Positions 1-8,661 are shown, counted from the first letter of the stretch. The stretch is DNA of 64,000 nt from Porticoccus sp963974675 (GCA_963974675.1 CAXBDQ010000012.1:1-64000), one strand, 5' to 3'. Program-made: numbers and translations. Notes: generated by a model from the sequence alone, not told the origin.

Positions 1-57
1 ACTGGGATGAAAATTTGGTGTAAAAGCTTGACTAAGAACCATAGTCACTTGTTACTT

Positions 58-147
58 GACTACCTTCTCTTATCAAGACCTAGCAATATAGTTACTCGCA
101 AATTCGTTGATTCAAACGACTACCTTGTTATGTCTCAAGTCCTAGCA
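58..147. repeat. Imperfect tandem duplication of about 60 bp; otherwise unassigned left edge
   Basis: The segments gactacctt (58-66) and tcaagacctagca (73-85) recur as gactacctt (118-126) and tcaagtcctagca (135-147), so two diverged copies sit 60-62 bp apart. The left edge (1-188) holds no recognisable gene. Frame 1 on the plus strand is open from base 1 to a TGA at 154-156 and could be the 3' end of a gene entering from outside the window, but the translation is not recognised. I see no tRNA or rRNA here. Confidence 0.45.
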
Positions 148-188
148 CGTCAATGAACCACGGGGTATTAAACACCAAAGGCGGAGAC

Positions 189-218
189 AAAAAAACCGCG
201 CCGTAGCGCGGTTTTTTT
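189..218. terminator. Bidirectional intrinsic terminator downstream of ilvC
   Basis: A GC stem, ccgcgc (196-201) and gcgcgg (206-211) with loop cgta, is flanked by an A run (189-195) and a T run (212-218). It can end the minus-strand ilv operon and anything entering from the left. Confidence 0.85.
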
Positions 219-248
219 AACCAAGCAATTTATTGTGAATACAACTAC

Positions 249-1265
249 TTAGTTCTTCTCTTTATCAACCAACTTATTGGCTGCAATCCACGGCATCATA
301 GAACGCAACTGAGCACCTGTCTGCTCAATAGGGTGCGCGGCATTGTTACGACGATAGGCCGTCATAGAAGGATAATTCATCGCACCCTCTGTAACGAACA
401 TTTTGGCGTACTCACCATTTTGGATGCGTTTCAGCGCATTGCGCATTGCTGCACGAGACTCATCATTGATAATTTCAGGGCCAGTGACATATTCACCATA
501 CTCCGCATTGTTGGAGATGGAGTAGTTCATGTTAGCAATACCACCTTCGTACATCAGATCCACAATCAGTTTCAGTTCATGGAGACATTCAAAGTAAGCC
601 ATTTCAGGGGCATAGCCAGCTTCAACTAAGGTTTCAAAACCCGCTTTAACCAGTTCAACCGTACCGCCACAAAGTACAGCTTGCTCACCAAACAAATCCG
701 TTTCTGTTTCATCTTTGAATGTTGTTTCAATGATGCCGGTACGACCACCACCAATACCACTCGCATAGGACATCGCTACATTTCGTGCCTTACCAGAAGC
801 ATCTTGATAAATCGCTACCAAATCAGGGATACCACCACCTCTGGTGAATTCACTGCGAACAGTGTGACCAGGTGCTTTTGGCGCAATCATGATGACATCC
901 AAGTCTGCACGGGGTACTACCTGGTTGTAGTGAATAGCAAAACCATGGGCAAAGGCCATAGTTGCACCTTGCTTAAGGTTTGGTTCAATCTCGTCTCTAT
1001 AGAGGTGGGATTGAAATTCATCAGGTGTCAGAATCATGACCAAGTCAGCACTGGCAACAGCGTCTGGTACATTTTTCACAGCTAGGCCAGAAGCCTCAGC
1101 TTTTGCGACAGAGGCTGAACCTGGACGCAGACCAACGGTAACGTCTACACCGGAGTCCTTCAGGTTTAAGGCATGAGCATGGCCCTGTGAGCCATAACCA
1201 ATAATAGAGACCTTCATACCTTGAATAATGGAGAGGTCACAGTCTTTGTCATAAGAAACTTGCAT
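249..1265 (-). CDS. ilvC: Ketol-acid reductoisomerase (class I)
   Basis: Catalyses the Mg-dependent isomerisation and NADPH reduction of acetolactate or acetohydroxybutyrate, the second common step of valine, leucine and isoleucine synthesis, in the cytoplasm. The 338-aa length is that of the short class I enzymes. The Rossmann motif GYGSQG lies at residues 23-28, the catalytic-loop His at about 107, and the metal-binding acids D190, E194, E226 and E230 are all present (DETETDLFGE and YFECLHE). It lies about 100 bp downstream of ilvH on the same strand with no terminator between them, and is followed by a strong terminator. It is probably cotranscribed with ilvIH, although an internal promoter cannot be excluded. 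Confidence 0.97.
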   Translation of the reverse strand: MQVSYDKDCDLSIIQGMKVSIIGYGSQGHAHALNLKDSGVDVTVGLRPGSASVAKAEASGLAVKNVPDAVASADLVMILTPDEFQSHLYRDEIEPNLKQGATMAFAHGFAIHYNQVVPRADLDVIMIAPKAPGHTVRSEFTRGGGIPDLVAIYQDASGKARNVAMSYASGIGGGRTGIIETTFKDETETDLFGEQAVLCGGTVELVKAGFETLVEAGYAPEMAYFECLHELKLIVDLMYEGGIANMNYSISNNAEYGEYVTGPEIINDESRAAMRNALKRIQNGEYAKMFVTEGAMNYPSMTAYRRNNAAHPIEQTGAQLRSMMPWIAANKLVDKEKN

Positions 1266-1366
1266 GTTTTCACCCTATATATTTAAAACTAAAATCAAGT
1301 AGTTATAAGAAACTCTTCATGTAAATAGTTTAAAGAGAATTCTGTATAAATTAAAATTCCATCCAG

Positions 1367-1858
1367 CTATAAATGCAGTGATTTTTCACCGCGAGCCAAA
1401 CCTGATACGCCCGATCGAACCAGCTCAAGAATATCGGTATCGCCGATGGCCTGAACAAAGGCGTCGAGTTTATCACTGTTGCCAACAATCTGTAATGTAT
1501 AAGCATTTGCATTCACGTCGACAATCTGGCCACGAAAAATATCGACACAACGCTTAATCTCAGCTCGCCGTGAATCATTCGCCTTAACTTTCACCAACAT
1601 AAGCTCACGTTCAATATGTGGACCTTCTGTTAAATCGACCACTTTGACCACATCAATCAGCCTGTGCAAATGCTTGGTGATCTGCTCAATCACCTGATCA
1701 TTACCGTGAGTCGACAGAGTCAATCGTGATAATGTCTGGTCCTCTGTCGGCGCAACCGTCAACGTATCAATGTTATAACCCCGCTGGGAAAACAAACCCA
1801 CGACCCGAGACAAAGCACCAGGTTCATTTTCCATTAATACTGAAATTAGCCGTCTCAT
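1367..1858 (-). CDS. ilvH: Acetolactate synthase small (regulatory) subunit
   Basis: Regulatory subunit of acetohydroxyacid synthase. It binds valine through its N-terminal ACT domain and activates the large subunit. The protein begins MRRLISVLMENEPGALSRV, which is the usual family start, and is 163 aa long, the usual IlvH length. An upstream in-frame start at 1885 would add nine residues inside ilvI and is less likely. The ilvI stop and this ATG overlap by one base (TAATG, 1856-1860), so the two subunits are translationally coupled, as expected for a stoichiometric complex. Confidence 0.96.
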   Translation of the reverse strand: MRRLISVLMENEPGALSRVVGLFSQRGYNIDTLTVAPTEDQTLSRLTLSTHGNDQVIEQITKHLHRLIDVVKVVDLTEGPHIERELMLVKVKANDSRRAEIKRCVDIFRGQIVDVNANAYTLQIVGNSDKLDAFVQAIGDTDILELVRSGVSGLARGEKSLHL

Positions 1859-3597
1859 TAGGTGCGCTCCGTTTTGCTCAACCACATATCGCGCATAGAA
1901 CCATTCGGTGCCACATGCATAGGATAAACGTGCTCTGAACGGTCTATACAGATATCCATAAAGACCACTCGGTCTTTCAAGCTAAAACACTCTGCCATCT
2001 TCTCTTCCAGCTCATCAAAATGAGTGACTCGTATGCCTACATGGCCATAGGATTCGGCCAACTTAACAAAGTCAGGCAATGAGTCTTCATAAAGACTGGA
2101 TGAATAGCGACTGCTGTATTGCATGTCCTGCCATTGACGAACCATCCCCAACGCTTGGTTATTGAGGTTAATAATTTTTACTGGCAATCCATACTGTGTA
2201 CAGGTTGATAGCTCCTGAATACACATTTGGATACTGCCCTCACCCGTCACACAAGCTACAACGGCATCAGGGTGAGCTAACTGTACCCCCATAGCAGCAG
2301 GCAAACCGAACCCCATGGTGCCAAGACCACCAGAATTAATCCATCGACGAGGCTTATCAAACAGGTAGTATTGTGCAGCAAACATCTGGTGCTGCCCTAC
2401 ATCAGAAGTAACGTAAGCATCACCTCCCGTCACCTTGAACAACGTCTTTATCACATCCTGAGGCTTGATAATATTGCCATTACTCGGCTCATGACGCGGC
2501 TGGGTATAAATACCATGGCGATCACGCCATTCATTAATTTGCGCCCACCACTCAGTTAAAGCAGCTTCATCCAGCTTTGTATCACTCTTCTCGACCTGAT
2601 CAACCATCGCCTGTAATACCGAATCACAGGGACCAACAATGGGAATATCAATCGCCACTGTTTTAGAAATAGAGGTGGGATCCACATCAATATGAATAAT
2701 TTTGGCTGAAGGGCAAAATTTACTGGGCGTATTGGTTACCCGGTCATCAAATCGGGCACCTACCGCCAGAATTACATCGGCGTGGTGCATTGCCGCATTG
2801 GCTTCATAGGTACCGTGCATACCCAACATGCCGACAAACTGCTTGTCCGTTCCCGGATAGGCGCCAAGCCCCATCAACGTATTGGTTACAGGAGCATTCA
2901 ACAGCTTGGCCAACTCGATGAGCTGTGACGACGCATTACCTAAAACGACACCACCACCACTGTAAATAATCGGGCGTTTGGCCGCCAACAACGTCTTGAT
3001 GGCCCGCTTAATTTGACCGGCATGCCCCTTGGTAGTGGGCTGGTAAGAACGAATTTTCACCGTTTTTGGATATTCGTAAGGCACGCGATGATTAGGTGCA
3101 GTAACGTCCTTGGGAATGTCGACAACCACGGGGCCAGGCCGACCTGTCCCAGCGAGATAGAAAGCTTTGGCAATCACGCCCGCAATTTCAGATGCATCCT
3201 GAACCAAAAAACTATGCTTAACGATAGGACGGGAAATACCCACCATATCGGTTTCCTGAAACGCATCACCGCCAATTTTATCCCGGGGAACCTGACCCGA
3301 AATCACAACCATGGGTATAGAGTCCATGTACGCAGTAGCAATACCGGTAATGGCATTGGTAGCGCCCGGGCCGGACGTGACTAAAACAGCACCTACTTCG
3401 CCAGTGGAACGGGCATGACCGTCAGCCGCATGTGTTGCCGCTTGCTCATGGCGAACGAGAATATGTTGAACATCAGATTGTTGAAACAAGGCATCATAAA
3501 TATGCAGCGCAGCACCCCCAGGGTAACCCCATAAGTACTTAACACCAGCATCCTTTAGTGCGCGAACGACGATTTCACCGCCAGACAGTAATTCCAC
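1858..3597 (-). CDS. ilvI: Acetolactate synthase large (catalytic) subunit
   Basis: ThDP-dependent acetohydroxyacid synthase catalytic subunit, condensing pyruvate with pyruvate or 2-ketobutyrate. The start is placed at a GTG (3597) that gives VELLSGGEIVVRAL, matching the family N-terminus, with a good Shine-Dalgarno (GAGGG, 8 nt upstream). The longer frame from 3663 carries an unrelated N-terminus. The protein is 579 aa. Visible features are the GYPGGAALHIYDAL region, the catalytic RHEQAATHAADG region, the FAD/central domain, and the C-terminal ThDP/Mg motif GEGSIQMCIQEL followed by NLNNQALGMVRQW. First gene of the ilvI-ilvH-ilvC cluster. Confidence 0.96.
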   Translation of the reverse strand: MELLSGGEIVVRALKDAGVKYLWGYPGGAALHIYDALFQQSDVQHILVRHEQAATHAADGHARSTGEVGAVLVTSGPGATNAITGIATAYMDSIPMVVISGQVPRDKIGGDAFQETDMVGISRPIVKHSFLVQDASEIAGVIAKAFYLAGTGRPGPVVVDIPKDVTAPNHRVPYEYPKTVKIRSYQPTTKGHAGQIKRAIKTLLAAKRPIIYSGGGVVLGNASSQLIELAKLLNAPVTNTLMGLGAYPGTDKQFVGMLGMHGTYEANAAMHHADVILAVGARFDDRVTNTPSKFCPSAKIIHIDVDPTSISKTVAIDIPIVGPCDSVLQAMVDQVEKSDTKLDEAALTEWWAQINEWRDRHGIYTQPRHEPSNGNIIKPQDVIKTLFKVTGGDAYVTSDVGQHQMFAAQYYLFDKPRRWINSGGLGTMGFGLPAAMGVQLAHPDAVVACVTGEGSIQMCIQELSTCTQYGLPVKIINLNNQALGMVRQWQDMQYSSRYSSSLYEDSLPDFVKLAESYGHVGIRVTHFDELEEKMAECFSLKDRVVFMDICIDRSEHVYPMHVAPNGSMRDMWLSKTERT

Positions 3598-3841
3598 TGT
3601 GCAAACCCTCAAAATTAAAACACCACAACGCCAGTCCAGCCCACTTGGGAACATAAACCACAACCGCTATGACATCACAGGCCTGCTAGTGCAACACGCA
3701 ACCGCTATTGGTCGTCGGCGCGTCAGGCTCGTGGGTAAACAAACCTGTTCTGGATGCCCAGCGAACGCTGTTTACGTTCACCTGGCAAGCTGGTAAGAAA
3801 CCAGCGAGCGAGCATATTGAAACTACTCGCAGAAGCGCGAA

Positions 3842-3870
3842 ACTTTAGGGCTTTACTGACATTTAGTCAA
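3842..3870 (-). promoter_or_regulatory. Candidate sigma-70 promoter for ilvIH
   Basis: On the minus strand TTGACT (3870-3865), a 17-bp spacer and TAAAGT (3847-3842) give a plausible promoter. It would produce a leader of about 240 nt before the ilvI GTG. Inside the leader is a short ORF (ATG at 3815-3813, stop at 3725-3723, 30 codons) that is not notably rich in Leu, Val or Ile. Apart from this and the repeat at 4043-4083, I see no gene in the interval 3598-4085. Confidence 0.4.
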
Positions 3871-4042
3871 GTCCTTAACATCAACTTATCAGTAAAAACA
3901 ATGACTTCAACTCAACAAACACGTACCTCATCGACAGCTCACTGCAATACATTTTTGCTACCAAATACTCAACATCCACATAATAAATCCGCTATGATAC
4001 TTAAAACTAAAGGTCATTTCTGGGTTCTTTACGAGCTCTTTT

Positions 4043-4083
4043 TATAGATTCAAGGTTATAGATTCAAGGTTATAGGTTTAAGG
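4043..4083 (+). repeat. 14-bp tandem repeat at the ribosome binding site of the DUF4124 gene
   Basis: The unit tatagattcaaggt occurs exactly at 4043-4056 and 4057-4070 and in degenerate form at 4071-4083 (tataggtttaagg). The last copy supplies the aagg part of the ribosome binding site of the gene starting at 4086. Copy-number change would alter the 5' leader but not the coding frame. Confidence 0.75.
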
Positions 4084-4085
4084 AC

Positions 4086-4559
4086 ATGAAAAAACTGTTC
4101 ATAACACTTTCAGCTCTATTACTACTGGCAATAGATCTCTCTGCAAATGCAGGAAAAATCTATCGCTGGCAAGATGACACAGGTACTTGGCATTACACGG
4201 CAACACCTCCAGCTGATAGCGCAGCAGAGTCAATTAATATCAAGGTTACCCCGCCATCGACCTCTCAACAGCAAGGTCCCACCGATAAAAGCGTCGAAGA
4301 CAAAGCCAACAAAAGTGAGGGGAATGAGAAATCTTCGGCTGATACGGAATTAAAAAAATCCGCAGAGGTTGCGGCGGAAGACAGCGCATTGGCTAAGAAA
4401 AATTGTGCAAATGCAAAAGCAAATCTGGCAAACCTACAAAATCATCGCCGCCTAAGAATACGGGACGATGAATTAGGGGAAGTACGCTATTTGAGCGATG
4501 ATGAACATAACGACTGGATGAATAGATCTAAGGAAGAAATTCGGAAATACTGTCAGTAA
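4086..4559 (+). CDS. DUF4124 domain-containing exported protein
   Basis: Predicted periplasmic protein of 157 aa. Residues 1-22 form a Sec signal peptide with cleavage near SANAG. Residues 24-42 (KIYRWQDDTGTWHYTATPP) match the DUF4124 signature, a short module of unknown function common at the N-terminus of gammaproteobacterial envelope proteins. The middle is low-complexity, rich in Lys, Ser and Glu. The C-terminal part is charged and has two cysteines (NCANAKANL and the last-but-one residue) that could form a disulfide. The start is supported by aagg five bases upstream. It stands alone between ilvI (divergent) and a terminator, so context gives no function. Confidence 0.85.
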   Translation: MKKLFITLSALLLLAIDLSANAGKIYRWQDDTGTWHYTATPPADSAAESINIKVTPPSTSQQQGPTDKSVEDKANKSEGNEKSSADTELKKSAEVAAEDSALAKKNCANAKANLANLQNHRRLRIRDDELGEVRYLSDDEHNDWMNRSKEEIRKYCQ

Positions 4560-4606
4560 TGACATTCAATGAGAGCTTAGTAAGTCTCTTCTACGCCAGC
4601 AGAATA

Positions 4607-4640
4607 AAAAAGGGGGAAGATAATTATCTTCCCCCTTTTT
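4607..4640. terminator. Bidirectional terminator (perfect 17-bp inverted repeat)
   Basis: AAAAAGGGGGAAGATAA followed directly by its exact reverse complement forms a perfect palindrome centred at 4623/4624. The A and T tracts at its ends make it a terminator on both strands, serving the DUF4124 gene and the convergent small gene at 4709-5047. Confidence 0.85.
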
Positions 4641-4708
4641 ACTGACCCTATTTATCCTTAGTAAGATCTGAGCTGAACGATTACACATACAGGCTCAGCA
4701 GCTCTACC

Positions 4709-5047
4709 TTATTTCTCTTTGGGCTCCTGGGATTTGGGCAAATCATTTTTATTGGCAAGTTTACTGACGATGGTTTTAGCCATTTTCTTTTTGAACTCAA
4801 TTGCTCCAGTTTCATCCCAATCTCCACCCGCCAAAAAATAAATCTCGTAAACTTCTAATGCTTTATATGCAAACATTAATTCTGGGTATTTTTTTAGCGC
4901 AACGTCCTTTTTATCATTGAGAAGACTGTCTAGCAACTCAACATATTTCTCATTGTGAGCTTCAATACTTGAAGTACTCTCTGCTTCTAAAGAGCTTCCT
5001 GCCTCTAAAGAACTTTCTGCTAGATGCTCCTTATTTGGTTGAGTCAT
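4709..5047 (-). CDS. Hypothetical protein, 112 aa, acidic N-terminus with SLEA repeats
   Basis: Not recognised. The N-terminal 30 residues are Ser/Glu/Ala-rich with repeated motifs SSLEA, SSLEA, SSIEA. At DNA level two 18-bp units (4980-4997 and 4998-5015) differ at only a few bases. Residues 35-100 look like a globular helical segment (YVELLDSLLNDKKD... YEIYFLAGGDWDETG) and the tail is Lys-rich. No signal peptide or membrane segment is visible, so it is probably cytoplasmic. It lies just downstream of clpB on the same strand, after a gap of about 100 bp. Coding is supported by a clean ATG, reasonable composition and a terminator beyond its stop. Confidence 0.65.
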   Translation of the reverse strand: MTQPNKEHLAESSLEAGSSLEAESTSSIEAHNEKYVELLDSLLNDKKDVALKKYPELMFAYKALEVYEIYFLAGGDWDETGAIEFKKKMAKTIVSKLANKNDLPKSQEPKEK

Positions 5048-5151
5048 GGATTAGAACCCTCTATTAATCTGCCGTCATGCTACGTATCGATACACTAAGG
5101 CATTCACCCAGCCCTGTCGCTTACCGTATTTAATATTATCTCTGACAAACA

Positions 5152-7797
5152 TTAAGCTTTAGAAAACACGACCTTTTCACCCTCAAGGCCCACCACAATA
5201 GTGTCACCTGGAGTAAAGCTACCGCTTAACACTTCATTCGCTAAAGGATTTTCCAATAATTGTTGAATAGCCCTTTTAAGGGGCCTTGCACCATAGACTG
5301 GATCAAACCCAGCTTCACAAATTTTATTCATAACTTCATCTGAAAGGTTCATTTCCAAGTCACGTTCAAACAAACGATTTTTTAACAATGCCAGTTGAAT
5401 CTCAGCAATGCCCCTGATTTGCCCTTTAGCCAAGGGATGGAATACCACGACTTCATCAATGCGGTTGATAAACTCGGGCCTAAAATGCCCCACAACCACA
5501 TCCATCACCGCATCTTTCATCGCTTGATAGCGATTTTCATTGGCCGTGGAATCATCGGCTTCAGCGGCATCCGCGCTAGTATCAAAGTTAATCGTGTCAA
5601 AAGAACGATCTTCAACAACGGCCTGAATACGATCTGAACCAAGGTTAGATGTCATCACCACCACCGTATTGCGAAAATCTACAGTACGACCTTGGCCATC
5701 GGTAAGACGCCCATCATCCAACACCTGCAAGAGGATATTGAAAACATCTGGGTGAGCTTTTTCTACTTCATCCAACAACAAAACAGAGTAAGGGCGCCGA
5801 CGAACTGCCTCGGTCAGATAGCCGCCCTCTTCGTATCCCACATAGCCTGGAGGTGCACCCACCAAACGGGCGACAGAATGCTTTTCCATAAACTCGGACA
5901 TATCAATGCGCACCATCGCATCTTCACTATCAAATAAAAATTCTGCGAGAGCTTTACACAATTCAGTTTTACCAACACCAGTTGGCCCTAGAAACAAGAA
6001 AGATCCGTTGGGTCGACTGGGGTCAGAAAGCCCCGCACGACTGCGGCGCACCGCATTGGATACCGCCACAACGGCCTCACTCTGACCGATAACACGTTGA
6101 TGTAGAGAGTCCTCCATTCGCAGTAATTTGTCGCGCTCCCCTTCCAACATTTTAGCCACGGGAATACCCGTCCACTTAGAGACGACCTCAGCAATTTCTT
6201 CTTCGGTTACTTTATTCCGTAATAGTTGTTTTTCAGTCGTTTCTGCTTTACCAGCTGCGACGAGCTGCTTTTCAAGCTCAGGAATAATACCGTACTGAAG
6301 TTCTGACATTTTTTCTAAATTACCCGCACGACTCGCTGCCTCCATATCAATTCGCGCTTTTTCCAGCTCAATTTTTATCTGCGCTGCACCCTGCAATGCT
6401 GCTTTTTCTGCTATCCAAATTTCTTCAAGGTCAGCGTATTCCTTACCAAGAATATCTATATCAGCCTTAATCTTCGCCAGGCGTTTTTGAGAGGCGTCAT
6501 CCTTCTCTTTCTTAACAGCCTCCCGCTCCATTTTCAGTTGAATCAGTCTGCGTTCAAGGCGGTCCATTTCTTCTGGTTTAGAGTCGATTTCCATACGAAT
6601 TCGACTCGCAGCTTCATCCACTAAATCAATTGCCTTATCAGGCAATTGGCGATCGGTTATATAGCGTTGCGACAGCTTGGCCGCAGCCACAATAGCTGAG
6701 TCGGTAATATCCACACCATGGTGAACTTCATAGCGCTCTTTTAAGCCACGCAAAATGGCGATGGTATCTTCTTCATTTGGTTCATCGACCAACACTTTTT
6801 GAAAGCGTCGCTCCAGCGCCGCATCCTTTTCAATATATTTTCGATACTCATCAAGTGTAGTTGCTCCGACACAGTGCAATTCGCCTCGAGCCAGCGCAGG
6901 CTTCAACATATTACCCGCATCCATAGCACCTTCAGCCTTGCCGGCACTGACCATGGTATGCAGCTCATCTATGAACAGTATGATTTGACCTTCCTGTCTA
7001 GATAACTCTTTTAGAACAGCTTTCAGACGCTCTTCAAAATCACCACGGAACTTTGCTCCCGCCAAAAGCGCTCCCAAATCCAAAGATAAAACTCGTTTAT
7101 TCTTTAAGCCTTCAGGAACTTCACCATTAACAACTCGCTGGGCTAAGCCCTCAATAATGGCTGTTTTACCCACGCCCGGCTCACCAATTAATACCGGATT
7201 ATTTTTTGTACGACGTTGTAATACTTGAATAGTACGACGTATTTCATCATCTCGACCAATAACAGGATCGAGCTTCCCTTCTGCAGCACGCGCTGTCAGG
7301 TCAATGGTATATTTTTCCAATGCTTGGCGATTACCTTCTGCCTCTGGATCTGTCACTGCTTCACCCCCTCGAATTTTTTCTACAACAGCCTGCAATTTAC
7401 TTTTGTCACCAAATTTGGCTAACGCCCTTCCCACATCACCACTGTTGTCAAAAGCAGCCAACATAACAGCTTCACTGGAAATATACTGATCACCCTGCTG
7501 CTGCGCCTGCTTATCAGCCCGATTAAACAACTTACCCAAATCAGCGGACAAATTGACCTCACCGGTTGGTGATTGAATCTGTGGTAATCGCTCTATTAGC
7601 TGTTCTAATTCGATTTTTAACCCAGCCATGTCAAAACCTGCTTGTTTTAGCATGGGCGTCATTGAGCTACTTGATTGATTGAGTAACGCTAATATCAGAT
7701 GAACAGGCTCAAGGCTGGGGTTATCTTTGCCCACAGCCATTGATTGAGCATCTGAAACAGCATTTTGTAAATGATGGGTAAAACGATCAAAACGCAT
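5152..7797 (-). CDS. clpB: ATP-dependent disaggregase ClpB
   Basis: Hexameric AAA+ chaperone that extracts polypeptides from aggregates together with DnaK in the cytoplasm. Domains in order are the N-terminal Clp repeat domain (about 1-145), AAA-1 with Walker A GEPGVGKT at 205-212, the coiled-coil middle domain (about 400-530), and AAA-2 with GPTGVGKTELCKAL and the FLDEVEKAHPD-type Walker B region. The C-terminal D2 small domain ends in GEKVVFSKA. At 881 aa it is slightly longer than usual (about 857-865), owing to an acidic insertion after the second AAA core (VEDRSFDTINFDTSADAAEA region). Preceded by a sigma-32 promoter and, upstream on the same strand, by pgeF and rluD, a common gammaproteobacterial order. 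Confidence 0.97.
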   Translation of the reverse strand: MRFDRFTHHLQNAVSDAQSMAVGKDNPSLEPVHLILALLNQSSSSMTPMLKQAGFDMAGLKIELEQLIERLPQIQSPTGEVNLSADLGKLFNRADKQAQQQGDQYISSEAVMLAAFDNSGDVGRALAKFGDKSKLQAVVEKIRGGEAVTDPEAEGNRQALEKYTIDLTARAAEGKLDPVIGRDDEIRRTIQVLQRRTKNNPVLIGEPGVGKTAIIEGLAQRVVNGEVPEGLKNKRVLSLDLGALLAGAKFRGDFEERLKAVLKELSRQEGQIILFIDELHTMVSAGKAEGAMDAGNMLKPALARGELHCVGATTLDEYRKYIEKDAALERRFQKVLVDEPNEEDTIAILRGLKERYEVHHGVDITDSAIVAAAKLSQRYITDRQLPDKAIDLVDEAASRIRMEIDSKPEEMDRLERRLIQLKMEREAVKKEKDDASQKRLAKIKADIDILGKEYADLEEIWIAEKAALQGAAQIKIELEKARIDMEAASRAGNLEKMSELQYGIIPELEKQLVAAGKAETTEKQLLRNKVTEEEIAEVVSKWTGIPVAKMLEGERDKLLRMEDSLHQRVIGQSEAVVAVSNAVRRSRAGLSDPSRPNGSFLFLGPTGVGKTELCKALAEFLFDSEDAMVRIDMSEFMEKHSVARLVGAPPGYVGYEEGGYLTEAVRRRPYSVLLLDEVEKAHPDVFNILLQVLDDGRLTDGQGRTVDFRNTVVVMTSNLGSDRIQAVVEDRSFDTINFDTSADAAEADDSTANENRYQAMKDAVMDVVVGHFRPEFINRIDEVVVFHPLAKGQIRGIAEIQLALLKNRLFERDLEMNLSDEVMNKICEAGFDPVYGARPLKRAIQQLLENPLANEVLSGSFTPGDTIVVGLEGEKVVFSKA

Positions 7798-7839
7798 AGC
7801 AGCCCTCTCATATATTCGCTAGCCAATTCCCTATACTTG

Positions 7840-7867
7840 TAATGGGGGCAGCAACGGCGATATCAAG
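7840..7867 (-). promoter_or_regulatory. Sigma-32 (heat-shock) promoter of clpB
   Basis: On the minus strand CTTGATA (7867-7861), a 13-bp spacer and CCCCATTA (7847-7840) match the heat-shock consensus CTTGAAA-N11-15-CCCCATNT closely. It lies about 45 bp upstream of the clpB ATG. This implies that clpB is heat-inducible independently of the pgeF-rluD genes upstream. Confidence 0.8.
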
Positions 7868-7881
7868 CGCTAACACACACC

Positions 7882-8661
7882 TCAACTGATCCAGATCAAG
7901 CTGGCCATTCGTCCTGTCTGCCCCTCACGTCGATAGGAGTAAAATTGTTTTGAATTAGCATAGGTACAAAAGTTACCGCCATAAATCTGAGTAACACCTT
8001 CTAAGTTTAAGGCCACTTTTGCGAGACAATACAGGTCGGCCATCCAGTGTTCGTTCTGTTTTTTTTGCTTATTACTGCTTTTTAAAAAACAAGCTTCGAT
8101 CCTATTTTTACTACCCCTGTTTTCAACATCATCATTGAAGGTATTATCAAGAAATGCTCGCCTGACTTCAGCACCGACTTCAAAGTGCTGCTGACTAATA
8201 GCTGGGCCAAGGTAAACCATTAGGTTAGCCGGAGAGGAAGAGAACTGCCTTACGGCATTGCGGACAATGCCTGCTGCCAACCCACGCCAACCCGCATGGA
8301 TTGCTGCCACTTCAGTCCCCGCCACATTACAAAGCAAGATCGGCAAACAATCTGCCGTCATAACAGTACAAACACGTCCAGGAGTATTGGCATAACTACC
8401 ATCTGCGGTGAGAACAAGACCATCACTGGCAGCCTTCACCATGACAGTACCGTGTATTTGGTTGAGTAACTGTGGCGATGAAGGAAGGCCTAATTGTTTG
8501 GATAACAATTGCCAGTTTTGCGCTACTGACTCAAGTTTATCCCCCACATGATAGGCAAGATTAAGTGAATCCCAAGGTCGGAGTGACTGGCCACCGCGCC
8601 GGGTGCTTATCGCTGCACAAACGTTATTTGGCGCGGGCCAGTCGGGTTTCAATATTTTCAT
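7882..8661 (-). CDS. pgeF: Peptidoglycan editing factor PgeF (YfiH/laccase-domain family)
   Basis: Member of the multicopper-oxidase-like YfiH family (often annotated polyphenol oxidase). The E. coli homologue removes mis-incorporated L-Ser from UDP-MurNAc precursors, and homologues also show purine nucleoside activity. The 259-aa protein has the family metal-site motifs: the His in LNQIHGTVMVKA, the Cys in TADCLPILLCN, and the His in AAIHAGWRGLAAGIVRNAV. It lies between rluD and clpB as in many gammaproteobacteria. A run of Asn, Lys and Gln (about residues 180-205) is less conserved. The exact substrate here is inferred from family only. Confidence 0.93.
   Translation of the reverse strand: MKILKPDWPAPNNVCAAISTRRGGQSLRPWDSLNLAYHVGDKLESVAQNWQLLSKQLGLPSSPQLLNQIHGTVMVKAASDGLVLTADGSYANTPGRVCTVMTADCLPILLCNVAGTEVAAIHAGWRGLAAGIVRNAVRQFSSSPANLMVYLGPAISQQHFEVGAEVRRAFLDNTFNDDVENRGSKNRIEACFLKSSNKQKKQNEHWMADLYCLAKVALNLEGVTQIYGGNFCTYANSKQFYSYRREGQTGRMASLIWIS

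Noticed and set aside
333..1085. Open frames on the plus strand opposite ilvC
   Set aside because: They lie fully within the well-supported ilvC gene on the other strand and their translations resemble no family.
2200..2300. GEGS instead of GDGS in the ThDP motif of IlvI as a possible defect
   Set aside because: Glu at this place is, as far as I recall, common in pseudomonad-type IlvI proteins, and the rest of the motif is intact.
3599..4047. Two overlapping plus-strand open frames upstream of the DUF4124 gene
   Set aside because: Basic, low-complexity translations without ribosome sites or recognisable domains, in the control region of ilvI.
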